A stretch of DNA of 64,000 bases from Pseudomonas faucium (GTDB lineage: Bacteria > Pseudomonadota > Gammaproteobacteria > Pseudomonadales > Pseudomonadaceae). The stretch is taken from the NCBI RefSeq assembly GCF_021602585.1, contig NZ_BQIP01000022.1, forward strand, positions 1-64,000, read 5' to 3'. Within the stretch, counting starts at the first letter, position 1, and each line of letters opens with the position of its first letter. The notes below the pieces were generated by a model, which worked only from the letters and a program-made list of their open reading frames with translations, did not search any database and was not told the DNA's origin. Positions 53,974 through 63,966 of this stretch are shown here, in pieces. The position numbers and the translations under genes are program-made.

Positions 53974-54291
53974 ATGAACGCACTCGAACGCCCCCAACCG
54001 CGCAGCGATGTCTGGGCCGCCCACGCCAGCCACAGCACCGTGCGCTACTGCCTGCAGGCCGAAGCCGAGCCGGACAGCCTGTGCCGCGTGCTCAACCTGT
54101 TCGCCCTGCAGTTCCTGACCCCGCACAGCGTGCAGGTCAGCCAGCGGGATGACCTGCTCGACATCGAAATTGGCATCGGCGGGCTGAGCTGGCATCGGGC
54201 AGAGGTCATCGCGCAGAAACTGCGCAACCTGGTGTGTGTCGGGGACGTGACCCTGGAGAATCAGGTGCGCATGGAGATGGCGGTGGTCTGA
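53974..54291 (+). CDS. Small ACT-like domain protein of unknown function
   Basis: A 105-residue protein with good ribosome-binding GGAGA before ATG 53974. The sequence STVRYCLQAEAEPDSLCRVL, NLFALQFLTPHSVQVSQRDD and LDIEIGIGGLSWHRAEVIAQ, then KLRNLVCVGDVTLENQ, gives a beta-alpha-beta-beta-alpha-beta order like ACT regulatory modules. No catalytic motif is seen. It is divergent from the Lrp-family gene and likely its regulatory target. It may modulate a partner enzyme, which is inference. Confidence 0.75.
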   Translation: MNALERPQPRSDVWAAHASHSTVRYCLQAEAEPDSLCRVLNLFALQFLTPHSVQVSQRDDLLDIEIGIGGLSWHRAEVIAQKLRNLVCVGDVTLENQVRMEMAVV

Positions 54292-54388
54292 ACGGGCCCA
54301 GCAAACCTTCGAAACCTATTGCTCGCCCTGCAACCACCCTCCCCGGCTAGCCTTGCCCAGGCATTCATCACCTGGCACGGACGCCACC

Positions 54389-56068
54389 ATGCACACCTGC
54401 GACGATCACGCCCTCGACCTGGCACAACTGCTCGAAGCCCTGCAGGCTGATCAGCATTTGGCAGTAAGCGACGCCCGCCGGGTACTCGAGGCCGCCGCCA
54501 GCCATCCAGGCCAGCACCCGCTGGAAACCATCGCCGCGCTGCAGCTGCGGGACCTGCGCAATCCTGCCCGCTGCCTGCACCTGGACAGCCTATGCCAATG
54601 GCTCGCCGGCAAGGTCGGCCAGCCCTTCCTGAACATCGACCCGCTGCAGCTCGACCTGGCCCAGGCCAATGGCCTGATATCGCCGGCCTTCGCGCGGCGC
54701 CATGGCATCTTCATCGTTGCCAGCGACGCCCACAGCATCACCGTGGCCAGCGCGCAGCCCTACCAGAACCACTGGCAGGCCGACCTCGCCCGCAGCCTCG
54801 GCAAGCCGATCGTGCGGGTGTTGGCCAGCCCGTTGCAGCTACGCCAGCTGGGCCAGTCGATGTCGCGCCTGGCCCATTCGGTACAAGGGGCGCAGCTGCA
54901 GCAGTCGGCCAGCGTCGGCGAGCTGGAACAGTGGCTGGAGGCAGGCAAGCGCCAGGCCGAAACCGGAGCCAACGACGCCCATATCGTGCACATCGTCGAC
55001 TGGCTGTTGCAGTACGCGATCACCCAGCGCGCCAGCGACATTCACCTCGAACCCCGGCGCGACCAGGGCCACTTGCGCTACCGCATCGATGGCTTGCTGC
55101 ATACCGTCTACGCATTCCCGGCGAGCGTCACCCTGGCGCTGGTCAGCCGGCTCAAGCACCTTGGGTGCATGGACGTCGCAGAAAAGCGCCGCCCGCAGGA
55201 TGGCCGGGCCAAGCGCAGCCTGCCCGGCGGGGCCGAGGTGGAAATGCGCCTGTCGAGCCTGCCGACCGCGTTCGGCGAAAAGCTGGTGCTGCGCCTGTAC
55301 GACCCGCAACAGGTGCAGGAAGACTTCGCCCAACTCGGCCTGGAAGGTGAGCAGCTGGCCCACTGGCAAGCGCTGTTGCAGCGCCGCCAGGGCATCCTGT
55401 TGGTCACCGGCCCCACCGGCTCCGGCAAGACCAGCACGCTGTACGCCAGCCTCAAGCAACTGGCCACGTCTGAGGTCAACCTGTGCACCATCGAAGACCC
55501 GATCGAGCGCCTCGAGCCCGCCTTCAACCAGCTGCAGGTACAACCGGCCCTGGGCCTGGGCTTTGCCGAGGGTGCGCGGGCGCTGCTGCGCCAGGATCCG
55601 GACATCATCATGATCGGCGAAATCCGCGACCGCGATACCGCCCTGGTAGCGGTGCAGGCAGCGCTGACCGGGCACCTGGTGCTGTCGACGCTGCACACCA
55701 ACGACAGCTGCAGCGCCATTACCCGCCTGCAAGAGCTTGGTGTGGCCGACTACCTGATAAGGGCCACCCTCGCAGGCGTCATGGCCCAGCGCCTGGTGCG
55801 GGTGCTGTGTCGCCAATGCCAGGGCGGCGCATCGAGCGGCAACGGCCAGGCGTGCCAGCTGTGCCGAGGCACCGGCTTCCATGGCCGCACGGGGTTGTAC
55901 GAGTTGCTGGTACCCAGCGACAACCTGCGCGCACGAATAGGCGCCGATCTGCTCAGCCTGCGACGGATAGCGCTGGATGAAGGGTTGCAGGACCTGCAAC
56001 GCTGCGGGGAGGCGAAAGTGGCCCGTGGGCTGACCCGCTTCGAGGAGGTTCTGCGGGTCTGTTCCTGA
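54389..56068 (+). CDS. Orphan GspE/PilB-family secretion ATPase
   Basis: A 559-residue type II secretion/type IV pilus-type ATPase. An N-terminal N1-like domain (about 1-150) precedes the ATPase core: HLEPRRDQGHLRYRIDGLLH, Walker A LLVTGPTGSGKTSTLYASLK, Asp box TIEDPIERLEPAFNQLQV, Walker B DPDIIMIGEIRDRDTALVAV and His box LTGHLVLSTLHTND. The zinc-type four-cysteine segment is present (VLCRQCQGG... ACQLCRGTGF). No other gsp, pil or xcp gene is nearby. A TTG at 54353 would add 12 residues. Confidence 0.9.
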   Translation: MHTCDDHALDLAQLLEALQADQHLAVSDARRVLEAAASHPGQHPLETIAALQLRDLRNPARCLHLDSLCQWLAGKVGQPFLNIDPLQLDLAQANGLISPAFARRHGIFIVASDAHSITVASAQPYQNHWQADLARSLGKPIVRVLASPLQLRQLGQSMSRLAHSVQGAQLQQSASVGELEQWLEAGKRQAETGANDAHIVHIVDWLLQYAITQRASDIHLEPRRDQGHLRYRIDGLLHTVYAFPASVTLALVSRLKHLGCMDVAEKRRPQDGRAKRSLPGGAEVEMRLSSLPTAFGEKLVLRLYDPQQVQEDFAQLGLEGEQLAHWQALLQRRQGILLVTGPTGSGKTSTLYASLKQLATSEVNLCTIEDPIERLEPAFNQLQVQPALGLGFAEGARALLRQDPDIIMIGEIRDRDTALVAVQAALTGHLVLSTLHTNDSCSAITRLQELGVADYLIRATLAGVMAQRLVRVLCRQCQGGASSGNGQACQLCRGTGFHGRTGLYELLVPSDNLRARIGADLLSLRRIALDEGLQDLQRCGEAKVARGLTRFEEVLRVCS

Positions 56069-56156
56069 GCAAAAAACCCTTGTATTCAAGGAACTTGCGC
56101 CTGTCTCAAAGGATCAAACCGGCAACTTCTACCCTCACCCTCCGAGGTGTTTCAAC

Positions 56157-56471
56157 ATGCGTTTCAAAACCGCCATCGCAGCCGCTGCCCTGCTTTCGTT
56201 GCCTGTAAGCTCCGCAATGGCCGATACCTTCTGGCGTAACGTGCTCTCCTCCGGCGCTACCACGGCATCGACCTACCTGACCTCGCGCGATCACAAGCTG
56301 GTGCTCGCCGCGCAGGACGATGCAGGCAGCTTCGTCGCCAGTGAAGGTGCGATTCGCGGGCCGTTCCTGGAATCGGCCATCCGCCAGGTGCGGGCTGAGA
56401 ACCCCGGCATGCAGGCCTCCGACATGGAACTGGCCAACGCCATCCTGGCCAAGAACGCCGTCGCCGAGTAA
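56157..56471 (+). CDS. DUF2388 exported small protein
   Basis: A 104-residue protein with signal peptide MRFKTAIAAAALLSLPVSSAMA. The mature part (ATTASTYLTSRDHKLVLAAQ, DDAGSFVASEGAIRGPFLES) matches DUF2388, a family mostly restricted to pseudomonads with no known role. The last segment ASDMELANAILAKNAV is helical. It ends 6 bp from the convergent gcvP stop. Confidence 0.85.
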   Translation: MRFKTAIAAAALLSLPVSSAMADTFWRNVLSSGATTASTYLTSRDHKLVLAAQDDAGSFVASEGAIRGPFLESAIRQVRAENPGMQASDMELANAILAKNAVAE

Positions 56472-56477
56472 CCCCGT

Positions 56478-59351
56478 TCAGCGATAAGCCTCCACCGGCA
56501 CGCACGCGCAGAACAGGTTCCTGTCGCCATACACGTTATCCACCCGGTTCACCGCCGGCCAGTACTTGTGCTGACGCACGTGAGCGCTGGGCGCTACCGC
56601 CTGCTCCAGGCTGTAGGGCCGGCTCCACGGCGCCAGCACGTCGGCCAGGGTATGCGGGGCGTGCTTGAGCGGGTTGTCCTCTGCCGGCCAGCTGCCGTCC
56701 TGCACCTGGTCGATCTCCGCACGGATCGCCAGCATCGCCTCGATGAAGCGATCCAGTTCCGCCTTCGACTCGCTTTCAGTGGGCTCGACCATCAGCGTGC
56801 CCGGCACCGGGAACGACATGGTCGGGGCATGGAAGCCGTAGTCCATCAGGCGCTTGGCAACATCCTCTTCGGTAATGCCGGTCTGCGCCTTGAGCGGCCG
56901 CAAGTCGAGAATGCATTCGTGTGCCACGCGCTGGTTGCGGCCGCGGTACAGCACCGGGAAGGCGCCGCCGAGCTGGCTGGCCAGGTAGTTGGCCGAGAGG
57001 ATCGCCACCTCGCTGGCATCGGCCAGTTGCGGGCCCATCATGGCGATGTACATCCAGCTGATCGGCAAGATGCTCGCGCTGCCCCAGGGCGCGGCACTGA
57101 CCGCGCTGTTGTTCGGGTCAAGGCCGGGTACCGGCACCACCGGGTGGCTGGCCACGAAGGGTTTCAGGTGGGCACGGATGCCGATCGGGCCCATGCCGGG
57201 GCCGCCACCGCCGTGGGGGATGCAGAAGGTCTTGTGCAGGTTCATGTGGGAAACGTCGGCGCCGATATCGGCTGGCCGCGCCAGCCCGACCTGGGCGTTG
57301 AGGTTGGCGCCGTCCATGTACACCTGGCCGCCATGCTGGTGCACGACGTCGCAGATTTCCCGGATGCCCTCCTCGTACACGCCATGGGTCGAGGGGTAGG
57401 TGACCATCAGGCAGGACAACCTGTCCCCCGCGGCCTGCGCCTTGGCCTTGAGGTCGCCGAGGTCGACATTGCCGTCATCGTCGCATTCGACGATCACCAC
57501 CTCCATGCCAGCCATCTGCGCCGACGCGGGGTTGGTGCCGTGGGCCGATGACGGGATCAGGCACAAGGTGCGCTGGGGCTGGTGGCGGCTGCGGTGATAA
57601 CGGGTGATCGCCATCAGCCCGGCGTATTCGCCCTGGGCACCGGAATTGGGCTGCATGCAGATGGCATCGAAACCGGTAATGGCGCACAACCAGCTTTCCA
57701 GCTCGTCGATCATCGCCTTGTAGCCGGTGGCCTGGGCTGCGGGCGCGAAGGGGTGAAGCTGGGCGAAGGCCGGCCAGGTAATGGGGATCATCTCGCTGCT
57801 GGCATTGAGTTTCATGGTGCAGGAGCCCAGCGGGATCATCGACTGGTTCAGCGCCAGGTCCTTGTTCTCCAGCTGCTTGAGGTAGCGCAGCATCTCGGTT
57901 TCGCTGTGGTGCAGGTTGAACACCGGGTGCGCCAGGAACGGCGTGCGCCGCACCAGTGCGGCAGGGATGCCCTCGGGCAGTGCCTGCTGGTCGAGCGTGG
58001 CGATGTCCAGGCCATGGTCGACGCCCAGGAAGATGTCGAGCAGCTTCAGTACCGTGTGCTCGGTGCAGGTTTCGTCGAGGCTGACGCCCAGGTGGCCGCG
58101 GCCCAGGATGCGCAAGTTGATGTGCGCCGCTTCCGCGCTTTCGATGATCGCCGCCTGGGCGCCGCCGACGTCCAGGGTCAGGGTGTCGAAGAAGTGCTGG
58201 TTGAGGCGCTTGAGGCCCTTGGCCTCGAGGCCCGCGGCCAGCACGAAGGTCAGCCGGTGCACGCGCTGGGCGATGCGCTGCAGGCCCTCGGGGCCGTGGT
58301 ACACGGCGTAGAAGCCGGCCATGTTGGCCAGCAGGACCTGGGCCGTGCAGATGTTGGAGTTGGCCTTTTCGCGGCGGATATGCTGCTCGCGGGTCTGCAG
58401 CGCCATGCGCAGCGCGGTGTTGCCACGGGCATCGCGCGACACGCCGATGATGCGCCCGGGCATGGCCCGCTTGTAGTCGTCGCGGCAGGCGAAATAGGCC
58501 GCATGCGGGCCTCCGTAGCCCATCGGCACGCCAAAGCGCTGGGTCGAGCCCAGCACCACATCGGCGCCGAGCTCCCCAGGCGGCGTCAGCACCACCAGGC
58601 TGAGCAGGTCGGCGGCCACGCAGGCTACCGCGTGCTGGCCATGCAGCTGGTCGATCAGCGGTCGCAGGTCGCGCACCTCGCCATGGGTGTCGGGGTATTG
58701 CAGCAAGGCGCCGAACACCTGGTGCTGGGCGAGGTTATCCACAGCATCGACGATCAGCTCGAAGCCGAACCCTTCCGCACGGGTACGTAGCACCGACAGG
58801 GTCTGCGGGTGGCAATGTTCATCGGCGAAGAATGCATTGCTCTTGTTGCGTGCCACGCGCTTGGCCAGGGCCATGGCTTCGGCGGCAGCAGTGGCTTCAT
58901 CGAGCAACGAGGCGTTGGCCAGGGCCAGGCCGGTGAGGTCGATGACCATCTGCTGGAAGTTCAGCAGCGCCTCCAGCCGGCCTTGGGCGATTTCTGGTTG
59001 ATAGGGCGTGTAGGCGGTGTACCAGCCGGGGTTTTCCAGCACGTTGCGCAAGATGACGGTGGGGGTGACGGTGCCGTGGTAACCCATGCCGATCAGGCTG
59101 GTCCAGACCTGGTTCTGCGCGGCGTAGCTGGCGAGCTTGGCCAGCGCGGCCTGTTCGTCCAGGGCGGGCGGCAGGTCGAGGGCGCGGTTGAAGCGGATGC
59201 CCGGTGGCACGGTCTGCTCGATCAACGCGTTGCGGCTGTCGAGGCCGAGGGCCGCAAGCATGGCCTGCTGCTCCGAGGCATCGGGCCCCAGGTGGCGGCG
59301 CAGGAAAGGGTTGAGCTCTTGCAGTTGATGCAGGGATGGCGACTGGGACAT
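56478..59351 (-). CDS. gcvP: Glycine dehydrogenase (decarboxylating), P-protein
   Basis: A 957-residue PLP-dependent P-protein of the glycine cleavage system: decarboxylates glycine and passes the aminomethyl group to the lipoyl arm of GcvH. The N-terminal half has [19 protein letters not shown] and [20 protein letters not shown], and the C-terminal half has the PLP lysine in [20 protein letters not shown] plus [20 protein letters not shown]. Full length. It is last in gcvT-gcvH-gcvP, with 177 bp containing a REP pair between gcvH and gcvP. Confidence 0.97.
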   Translation of the reverse strand: MSQSPSLHQLQELNPFLRRHLGPDASEQQAMLAALGLDSRNALIEQTVPPGIRFNRALDLPPALDEQAALAKLASYAAQNQVWTSLIGMGYHGTVTPTVILRNVLENPGWYTAYTPYQPEIAQGRLEALLNFQQMVIDLTGLALANASLLDEATAAAEAMALAKRVARNKSNAFFADEHCHPQTLSVLRTRAEGFGFELIVDAVDNLAQHQVFGALLQYPDTHGEVRDLRPLIDQLHGQHAVACVAADLLSLVVLTPPGELGADVVLGSTQRFGVPMGYGGPHAAYFACRDDYKRAMPGRIIGVSRDARGNTALRMALQTREQHIRREKANSNICTAQVLLANMAGFYAVYHGPEGLQRIAQRVHRLTFVLAAGLEAKGLKRLNQHFFDTLTLDVGGAQAAIIESAEAAHINLRILGRGHLGVSLDETCTEHTVLKLLDIFLGVDHGLDIATLDQQALPEGIPAALVRRTPFLAHPVFNLHHSETEMLRYLKQLENKDLALNQSMIPLGSCTMKLNASSEMIPITWPAFAQLHPFAPAAQATGYKAMIDELESWLCAITGFDAICMQPNSGAQGEYAGLMAITRYHRSRHQPQRTLCLIPSSAHGTNPASAQMAGMEVVIVECDDDGNVDLGDLKAKAQAAGDRLSCLMVTYPSTHGVYEEGIREICDVVHQHGGQVYMDGANLNAQVGLARPADIGADVSHMNLHKTFCIPHGGGGPGMGPIGIRAHLKPFVASHPVVPVPGLDPNNSAVSAAPWGSASILPISWMYIAMMGPQLADASEVAILSANYLASQLGGAFPVLYRGRNQRVAHECILDLRPLKAQTGITEEDVAKRLMDYGFHAPTMSFPVPGTLMVEPTESESKAELDRFIEAMLAIRAEIDQVQDGSWPAEDNPLKHAPHTLADVLAPWSRPYSLEQAVAPSAHVRQHKYWPAVNRVDNVYGDRNLFCACVPVEAYR

Positions 59352-59444
59352 GACGACGCTCTCTTCCTAGACCAGGTCTCATGGAGACTTATAAGTCTAG
59401 GAAGGATTGCCGAGTGTGCGGGAAAACTTGCTTGGGTAGTACTG

Positions 59445-59516
59445 GCCTCATCGCGGCTGAAGCCGCTCCTACAGGTAATCGACCGGCTTGTAGGAGCGGC
59501 TTCAGCCGCGATGGGG
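59445..59516. repeat. REP pair (GCGGCTGAAGCCGCTCC type)
   Basis: Inverted copies of ATCGCGGCTGAAGCCGCTCC with the CTACAGG tail, between gcvH and gcvP. It is the sole example of this sub-family in the window. Confidence 0.82.
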
Positions 59517-59528
59517 GGCGCTGCGGTC

Positions 59529-59912
59529 TTACTCGCCGATTGCGGCTTTGTAACCTGCCGCATCCAGCAGCTTGTCGAGCTCGGCCTTGTCGCTCGGCTT
59601 CAGCTTGAAGATCCACGCGCCGTAAGGCTCTTCGTTGAGCAGCTCAGGGCTGTCGGCCAGCGCCTCGTTGACCGCGATCACTTCGCCACCGACCGGGGCG
59701 TAGATATCGGAAGCCGCCTTTACCGACTCGACCACACCAGCCGCGTCGCCAGCTGCGAACACCTTGCCGACTTCGGCCAGTTCGACGAACACCACGTCAC
59801 CCAGGGCTTCCTGGGCGTGGTCGCTGATGCCCACGGTGACGCTGCCGTCAGATTCCAGGCGCGCCCACTCGTGGCTTTCGGCAAAACGCAGATCGGCGGG
59901 GATATTGCTCAT
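59529..59912 (-). CDS. gcvH: Glycine cleavage system H protein
   Basis: A 127-residue lipoyl carrier. [20 protein letters not shown] starts the fold and the lipoylated lysine is in [20 protein letters not shown]. It shuttles the aminomethyl intermediate from GcvP to GcvT. It is the middle gene of the operon, 47 bp after gcvT. Confidence 0.97.
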   Translation of the reverse strand: MSNIPADLRFAESHEWARLESDGSVTVGISDHAQEALGDVVFVELAEVGKVFAAGDAAGVVESVKAASDIYAPVGGEVIAVNEALADSPELLNEEPYGAWIFKLKPSDKAELDKLLDAAGYKAAIGE

Positions 59913-59959
59913 GTCTTGAATTCCTCGTTTGGGTCAGCGGTTCGGCCCGCCGTTAATTG

Positions 59960-61042
59960 TCAGATCAGAATCTTGCCGTGGCGCACGAAGGTGGGCTTGA
60001 CCACCCGCACCGGGTACCACTTGCCGCGAATTTCCACCTCAGCACGGTCACCGGTGGCCATGGGCACGCGTGCCAGGGCAATGGACTTGCTCAGCGTAGG
60101 AGAGAAACTACCACTGGTGATCTCCCCTTCGCCAATGCCGGCAACGCGAACCACCTGATGGGCACGCAGAACACCGCGCTCTTCCAGCACCAGGCCAACC
60201 AGTTTGTCCTGCACGCCACGCTCGATTTCCGCCAGCAGCCCGGCACGGCCGATGAAGTCGCGCTCGGCAGGTTCCCAGGCGATGCTCCAGCCCAGGTTGG
60301 AGGTAAGCGGGGTGTGGCTTTCGTCGATGTCCTGGCCGTACAGGTTCATGCCGGCTTCCAGGCGCAGGGTGTCGCGGGCGCCGAGGCCGCTGGGGGCGAT
60401 ACCGGCGCCGACCAGGTCGTTGTAGAAGGTGACGGCTTCCTGGCCGGGCAGGATGATTTCCAGGCCGTCTTCGCCGGTATAGCCGGTGCGGGCAATGAAC
60501 CACTCGCCGTCGGCGATGCCTTCGAACGGGCGCAGCTCACGAATCAGCGCGGCGCGCGAGGCGCTGAGCAACGCGGCGACCTTCTCACGTGCCTGCGGGC
60601 CCTGGATGGCCAGGATGGCCAGGTCCGGGCGCACCTCGAACTCGACCGAGAACCCGCCCTGCTGGGCCTTGAGCCAGGCCAGCACCTTGGCGCGGGTAGC
60701 GGCGTTGGTGACCAGGCGATAGCCGGATTCGGTGCGGTAGGCGATCAGGTCATCGATGACCCCGCCCTCTTCATTGAGCAGCGGGCTGTACAGCGCCTTG
60801 CCGACAGCGTCGAGCCGCGCGACATCGTTGGCCAGCAATCGCTGCAGCCAAGCGGTGGCATCAGGGCCACCGACGTCGATCACGGTCATGTGGGAAACAT
60901 CGAAGATCCCGCAGTCGCTGCGCACCTGATGGTGCTCCTCGACCTGCGAGCCATAGTGCAGGGGCATGTCCCAGCCACCGAAATCGACCGTCTTGGCGCC
61001 AAGCGCCAGGTGCAAGTCGTACAAGAGCGTGCGCTGTCCCAT
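59960..61042 (-). CDS. gcvT: Aminomethyltransferase (T protein)
   Basis: A 360-residue T-protein that transfers the methylene group from lipoyl-GcvH to tetrahydrofolate, releasing ammonia. Signatures are FGGWDMPLHYGSQVEEHHQV, CGIFDVSHMTVIDVGGPDAT, TGYTGEDGLEIILPGQEAVT and LGARDTLRLEAGMNLYGQDI. ATG 61042 follows AAGGAGA and is preferred to the longer open frame. The 123 bp upstream has no room for a tandem glycine riboswitch. Confidence 0.96.
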   Translation of the reverse strand: MGQRTLLYDLHLALGAKTVDFGGWDMPLHYGSQVEEHHQVRSDCGIFDVSHMTVIDVGGPDATAWLQRLLANDVARLDAVGKALYSPLLNEEGGVIDDLIAYRTESGYRLVTNAATRAKVLAWLKAQQGGFSVEFEVRPDLAILAIQGPQAREKVAALLSASRAALIRELRPFEGIADGEWFIARTGYTGEDGLEIILPGQEAVTFYNDLVGAGIAPSGLGARDTLRLEAGMNLYGQDIDESHTPLTSNLGWSIAWEPAERDFIGRAGLLAEIERGVQDKLVGLVLEERGVLRAHQVVRVAGIGEGEITSGSFSPTLSKSIALARVPMATGDRAEVEIRGKWYPVRVVKPTFVRHGKILI

Positions 61043-61165
61043 GGGTTTCTCCTTCCGGGCGTGGCGAAGCGGCAGCGGTCGATGACGTTTAATCGTCAGC
61101 TCTTCTTGTAGGACCCGCCGCGCGAATGCCGCGCATTGTAGCCGCAAGGGCGCGGGCTGGCATCC

Positions 61166-62788
61166 TCAGTGACTGTGACCGGGGCGACGAGCGGAACGAC
61201 GAATCAGCCCGATGACTGGCAACAGGCCCACCAGCACCAGCGTCAGCGCGGGCAGCGAGGCCCGCGCCCACTCGCCTTCGCTGGTCATCTCGAAGACTCT
61301 GACCGCCAAGGTATCCCAGCCGAACGGCCGCATCAGCAGGGTGGCGGGCATCTCCTTGAGCACATCCACAAACACCAGCAGCGCTGCGCTCAAGGCACCC
61401 GGCACCAGCAGCGGCAGATACACCTTGAAAAACAATCTCGCGCCGCCGACGCCCAGGCTGCGCGAGGCCTCGGGCAGCGACGGGCGGATGCGCTCCAGGC
61501 TGCTTTCCAGCGGCCCGTAGGCCACCGCGATGAAACGCACCAGATAGGCCAGCAACAGGGCTGCCAGGCTCCCCAGCAGCAGCGGTTTGCCGGCCCCGCC
61601 GAGCCAGGTGGAAAGCGGGATCACCAGGTGATTGTCGAGGTAGCTGAAGGCCAGCATGATCGACACCGCCAGCACCGAGCCCGGCAAGGCGTAGCCGAGG
61701 TTGGCCAGGCCGACGCCGGCACGTATGCCGCCGGTCGGCGCCTGGCGCCGGGCGAAGGCCAGCAGCAAGGCCACGCACACGGTGATCAGTGCGGCCATGG
61801 CGCCCAGGTACAGCGTGTGCAGCACCAGGCCGATGTAGCGTTCGTCCAGGTCGTGCCGCCCGCGCTGCCAGAACCACGCCAGCAACTGCAGCAGCGGGAT
61901 GACGAAGGCGCAGGCGAACACCAGCAGGCACCAGCCGCTGGCCAGCAGCGCCTTGACCCCGCGCAGGTGGTACAGCGCCTGCCCGCGAGGCCGCTCGTTG
62001 CCACTGCGGGCCGCGCCGCGTGCACGGCGCTCGCCATACAGCACCAGCATCACCGCCAACAGCAGCAGGCTGGCGAGCTGGGCAGCGCTGGACAGGCTGA
62101 AGAAGCCGTACCAGGTCTTGTAGATGGCGGTGGTGAAGGTGTCGAAATTGAACACCGCCACCGCGCCGAAATCGGCCAGGGTTTCCATCAGGGCCAGGGC
62201 AATGCCTGCGCCGATGGCCGGCCGCGCCATGGGCAAGGCGACTCGCCAGAATGCCTGCAACGGCGACAGCCCCAGCACCCGCGCCGCTTCCATCAGGCCC
62301 TTGCCCTGGGCCAGGAACGCCGTGCGTGCGAGCAGGTAGACGTAGGGGTAGAACACCAGCACCAGCACCGTGATCACCCCACCGGTGGAACGCACCCGCG
62401 GCAGGCGCATGGGCCCGAACACTTCGCGCAGGGCGCTTTGCACGGGGCCGGAGAAGTCGAGCAGGCCGACGAAGACGAAGGCCAGCACGTAGGCGGGGAT
62501 CGCGAACGGCAGCATCAGCGCCCAGTCCAGCCAGCGCCTGCCGGGGAACTCGCAGAGGCTGGTGAGCCAGGCCAGGCTCACGCCGAGCACCGTTACGCCC
62601 ACGCCCACGCCCACCACCAGGGTCAGGGTGTTGCCGAGCAGGCGGCTCATCTGGGTGTCGAGCAGGTGCGACCAGATCTGCAGGTCGACCGATTGCCAGG
62701 CCAGCAGCAGGACGCTCAGGGGCAGCAGCACCAGCGCGGCGATCAGGGAGACCGGGAGGTACCAGCGGCGTTGGGGGGTGTGGGGCAA
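61166..62788 (-). CDS. Ferric iron ABC transporter permease (FbpB-like)
   Basis: A 540-residue fused permease with two homologous halves of about six helices each (LMLPFAIPAYVLAFVFVGLL and LGYALPGSVLAVSIMLAFSY) and two EAA loops (ARTAFLAQGKGLMEAARVLG, PLESSLERIRPSLPEASRSL). It fits FbpB/SfuB-type iron transporters. I start it at TTG 62788 (MPHTPQRRWYLPV). The frame remains open to 62839, but that extension lies in a REP element. The ATPase gene of the system is not adjacent. Confidence 0.88.
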   Translation of the reverse strand: MPHTPQRRWYLPVSLIAALVLLPLSVLLLAWQSVDLQIWSHLLDTQMSRLLGNTLTLVVGVGVGVTVLGVSLAWLTSLCEFPGRRWLDWALMLPFAIPAYVLAFVFVGLLDFSGPVQSALREVFGPMRLPRVRSTGGVITVLVLVFYPYVYLLARTAFLAQGKGLMEAARVLGLSPLQAFWRVALPMARPAIGAGIALALMETLADFGAVAVFNFDTFTTAIYKTWYGFFSLSSAAQLASLLLLAVMLVLYGERRARGAARSGNERPRGQALYHLRGVKALLASGWCLLVFACAFVIPLLQLLAWFWQRGRHDLDERYIGLVLHTLYLGAMAALITVCVALLLAFARRQAPTGGIRAGVGLANLGYALPGSVLAVSIMLAFSYLDNHLVIPLSTWLGGAGKPLLLGSLAALLLAYLVRFIAVAYGPLESSLERIRPSLPEASRSLGVGGARLFFKVYLPLLVPGALSAALLVFVDVLKEMPATLLMRPFGWDTLAVRVFEMTSEGEWARASLPALTLVLVGLLPVIGLIRRSARRPGHSH

Positions 62789-62824
62789 GGCTCGAATCTC
62801 GGTGATGATGGCGACCGCTTTGCG

Positions 62825-62880
62825 GTCGATCGCGGGCAAGCCCGCTCCTACAGGGAGCGGGCTTGCCCGCGATAGGGCCC
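62825..62880. repeat. REP pair (GCGGGCAAGCCCGCTCC type)
   Basis: Two inverted copies of ATCGCGGGCAAGCCCGCTCC with almost no loop, between the iron-binding protein gene and its permease gene. It is the fourth REP sub-family in the window. Confidence 0.85.
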
Positions 62881-62911
62881 TTGCAGGCCCCGCAAGGATA
62901 AAGCCTGGCGC

Positions 62912-63913
62912 TTAGTTCCAGCCAGCCCGATCCATCAGGCGAATGGCCTCGGCCTGGCGCTTGCCAGCCACTTCGACCGGAATGCTGTCGGCCTTGAAGC
63001 TACCCCAGGCCGCCACTTCTTCCGAAGGCTTGACCTTCGGGTTGGCCGGGAACTCCTGGTTGATGTCGGCAAACAGCTTCTGCGCCTTCTCGCCAGTCAT
63101 CCATTCCACCAGCTGCTTGGCCGCTTCCGGGTGCGGTGCATGCTTGGTCAGGCCGATGCCCGAGAGGTTGACGTGCACGCCACGGTCGCCCTGGTTGGGC
63201 CAGAAGATCTTCACCGGCAGGTTGGGGTTCTGATTGTGCAGGCGGCCGTAGTAGTAGGTGTTGACCACCCCCACGTCACACTGGCCCGCCTCGATCGCCT
63301 TGATCACGGCGTTGTCGTCGGAGAACACATCGGTGGACAGGTTGTTGACCCAGCCCTTGACGATCTGCTCGGCCTTGGCCTCGCCGTGGTTCTCGATCAG
63401 CGTGGCGGTCAGCGACTGGTTGTAGACCTTCTTCGCCGTGCGCAGGCACAGGCGGCCTTCCCACTGCTTGTCGGCCAGGGCTTCGTAGGTGGTCAGCTCT
63501 TCGGGTTTGACCCGCTCGGTGGAGTAGATGATGGTGCGCGCACGCAGGCTCAGGCCGGTCCAGTCATGGGAGGAGGCGCGATACTGCGGCGGGATGTTCT
63601 GGTCGATGATGTCCGACTTGATCGGCTGCAGGATGCCCATCTGCTCGGCCTGCCAGAGGTTGCCGGCATCGACGGTGAGCAACAGGTCGGCCACCCCGTT
63701 CTCGCCCTCGGCCTTGATGCGCTGCATCAGCGGGGCTTCCTTGTCGGTGATGAACTTGACCTTGACCCCGGTTTCCTTGGTGTAGGCGTCGAACACGGGC
63801 TTGATCAGCTCGTCGATGCGCGAGGAGTACACCACCACTTCATCCGCTGCCTGAGCGGTGCCGCCGAACAAAGTCAGGGCCAGGGCGGCCAGTAGGGGCT
63901 TGCGTGGCAACAT
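62912..63913 (-). CDS. Ferric iron ABC transporter substrate-binding protein (FbpA-like)
   Basis: A 333-residue periplasmic iron-binding protein with signal peptide [42 protein letters not shown] opens the fold. The metal-binding tyrosine pair is in [20 protein letters not shown], and [20 protein letters not shown] and [20 protein letters not shown] are family segments. ATG 63913 follows GAGGAG. It is the first gene of the pair with the permease, with a REP hairpin between them. Confidence 0.93.
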   Translation of the reverse strand: MLPRKPLLAALALTLFGGTAQAADEVVVYSSRIDELIKPVFDAYTKETGVKVKFITDKEAPLMQRIKAEGENGVADLLLTVDAGNLWQAEQMGILQPIKSDIIDQNIPPQYRASSHDWTGLSLRARTIIYSTERVKPEELTTYEALADKQWEGRLCLRTAKKVYNQSLTATLIENHGEAKAEQIVKGWVNNLSTDVFSDDNAVIKAIEAGQCDVGVVNTYYYGRLHNQNPNLPVKIFWPNQGDRGVHVNLSGIGLTKHAPHPEAAKQLVEWMTGEKAQKLFADINQEFPANPKVKPSEEVAAWGSFKADSIPVEVAGKRQAEAIRLMDRAGWN

Positions 63914-63945
63914 GGAAAGCACTCCTCGGATCGTATGAGAGGCGC

Positions 63946-63966
63946 AAATGGTAGTGAATCCCATTT
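63946..63966. promoter_or_regulatory. Inverted repeat upstream of the iron-binding protein gene
   Basis: AAATGG (63946-63951) and CCATTT (63961-63966) are reverse complements with a 9-base spacer, 33 bp upstream of the ATG. The 21-bp span is the right size for a Fur-type site, but the match to the Fur consensus is poor. Confidence 0.3.

Noticed and set aside
61043-61165. Possible glycine riboswitch upstream of gcvT
   Set aside because: Only 123 bases are available and no paired glycine-aptamer core could be recognised.
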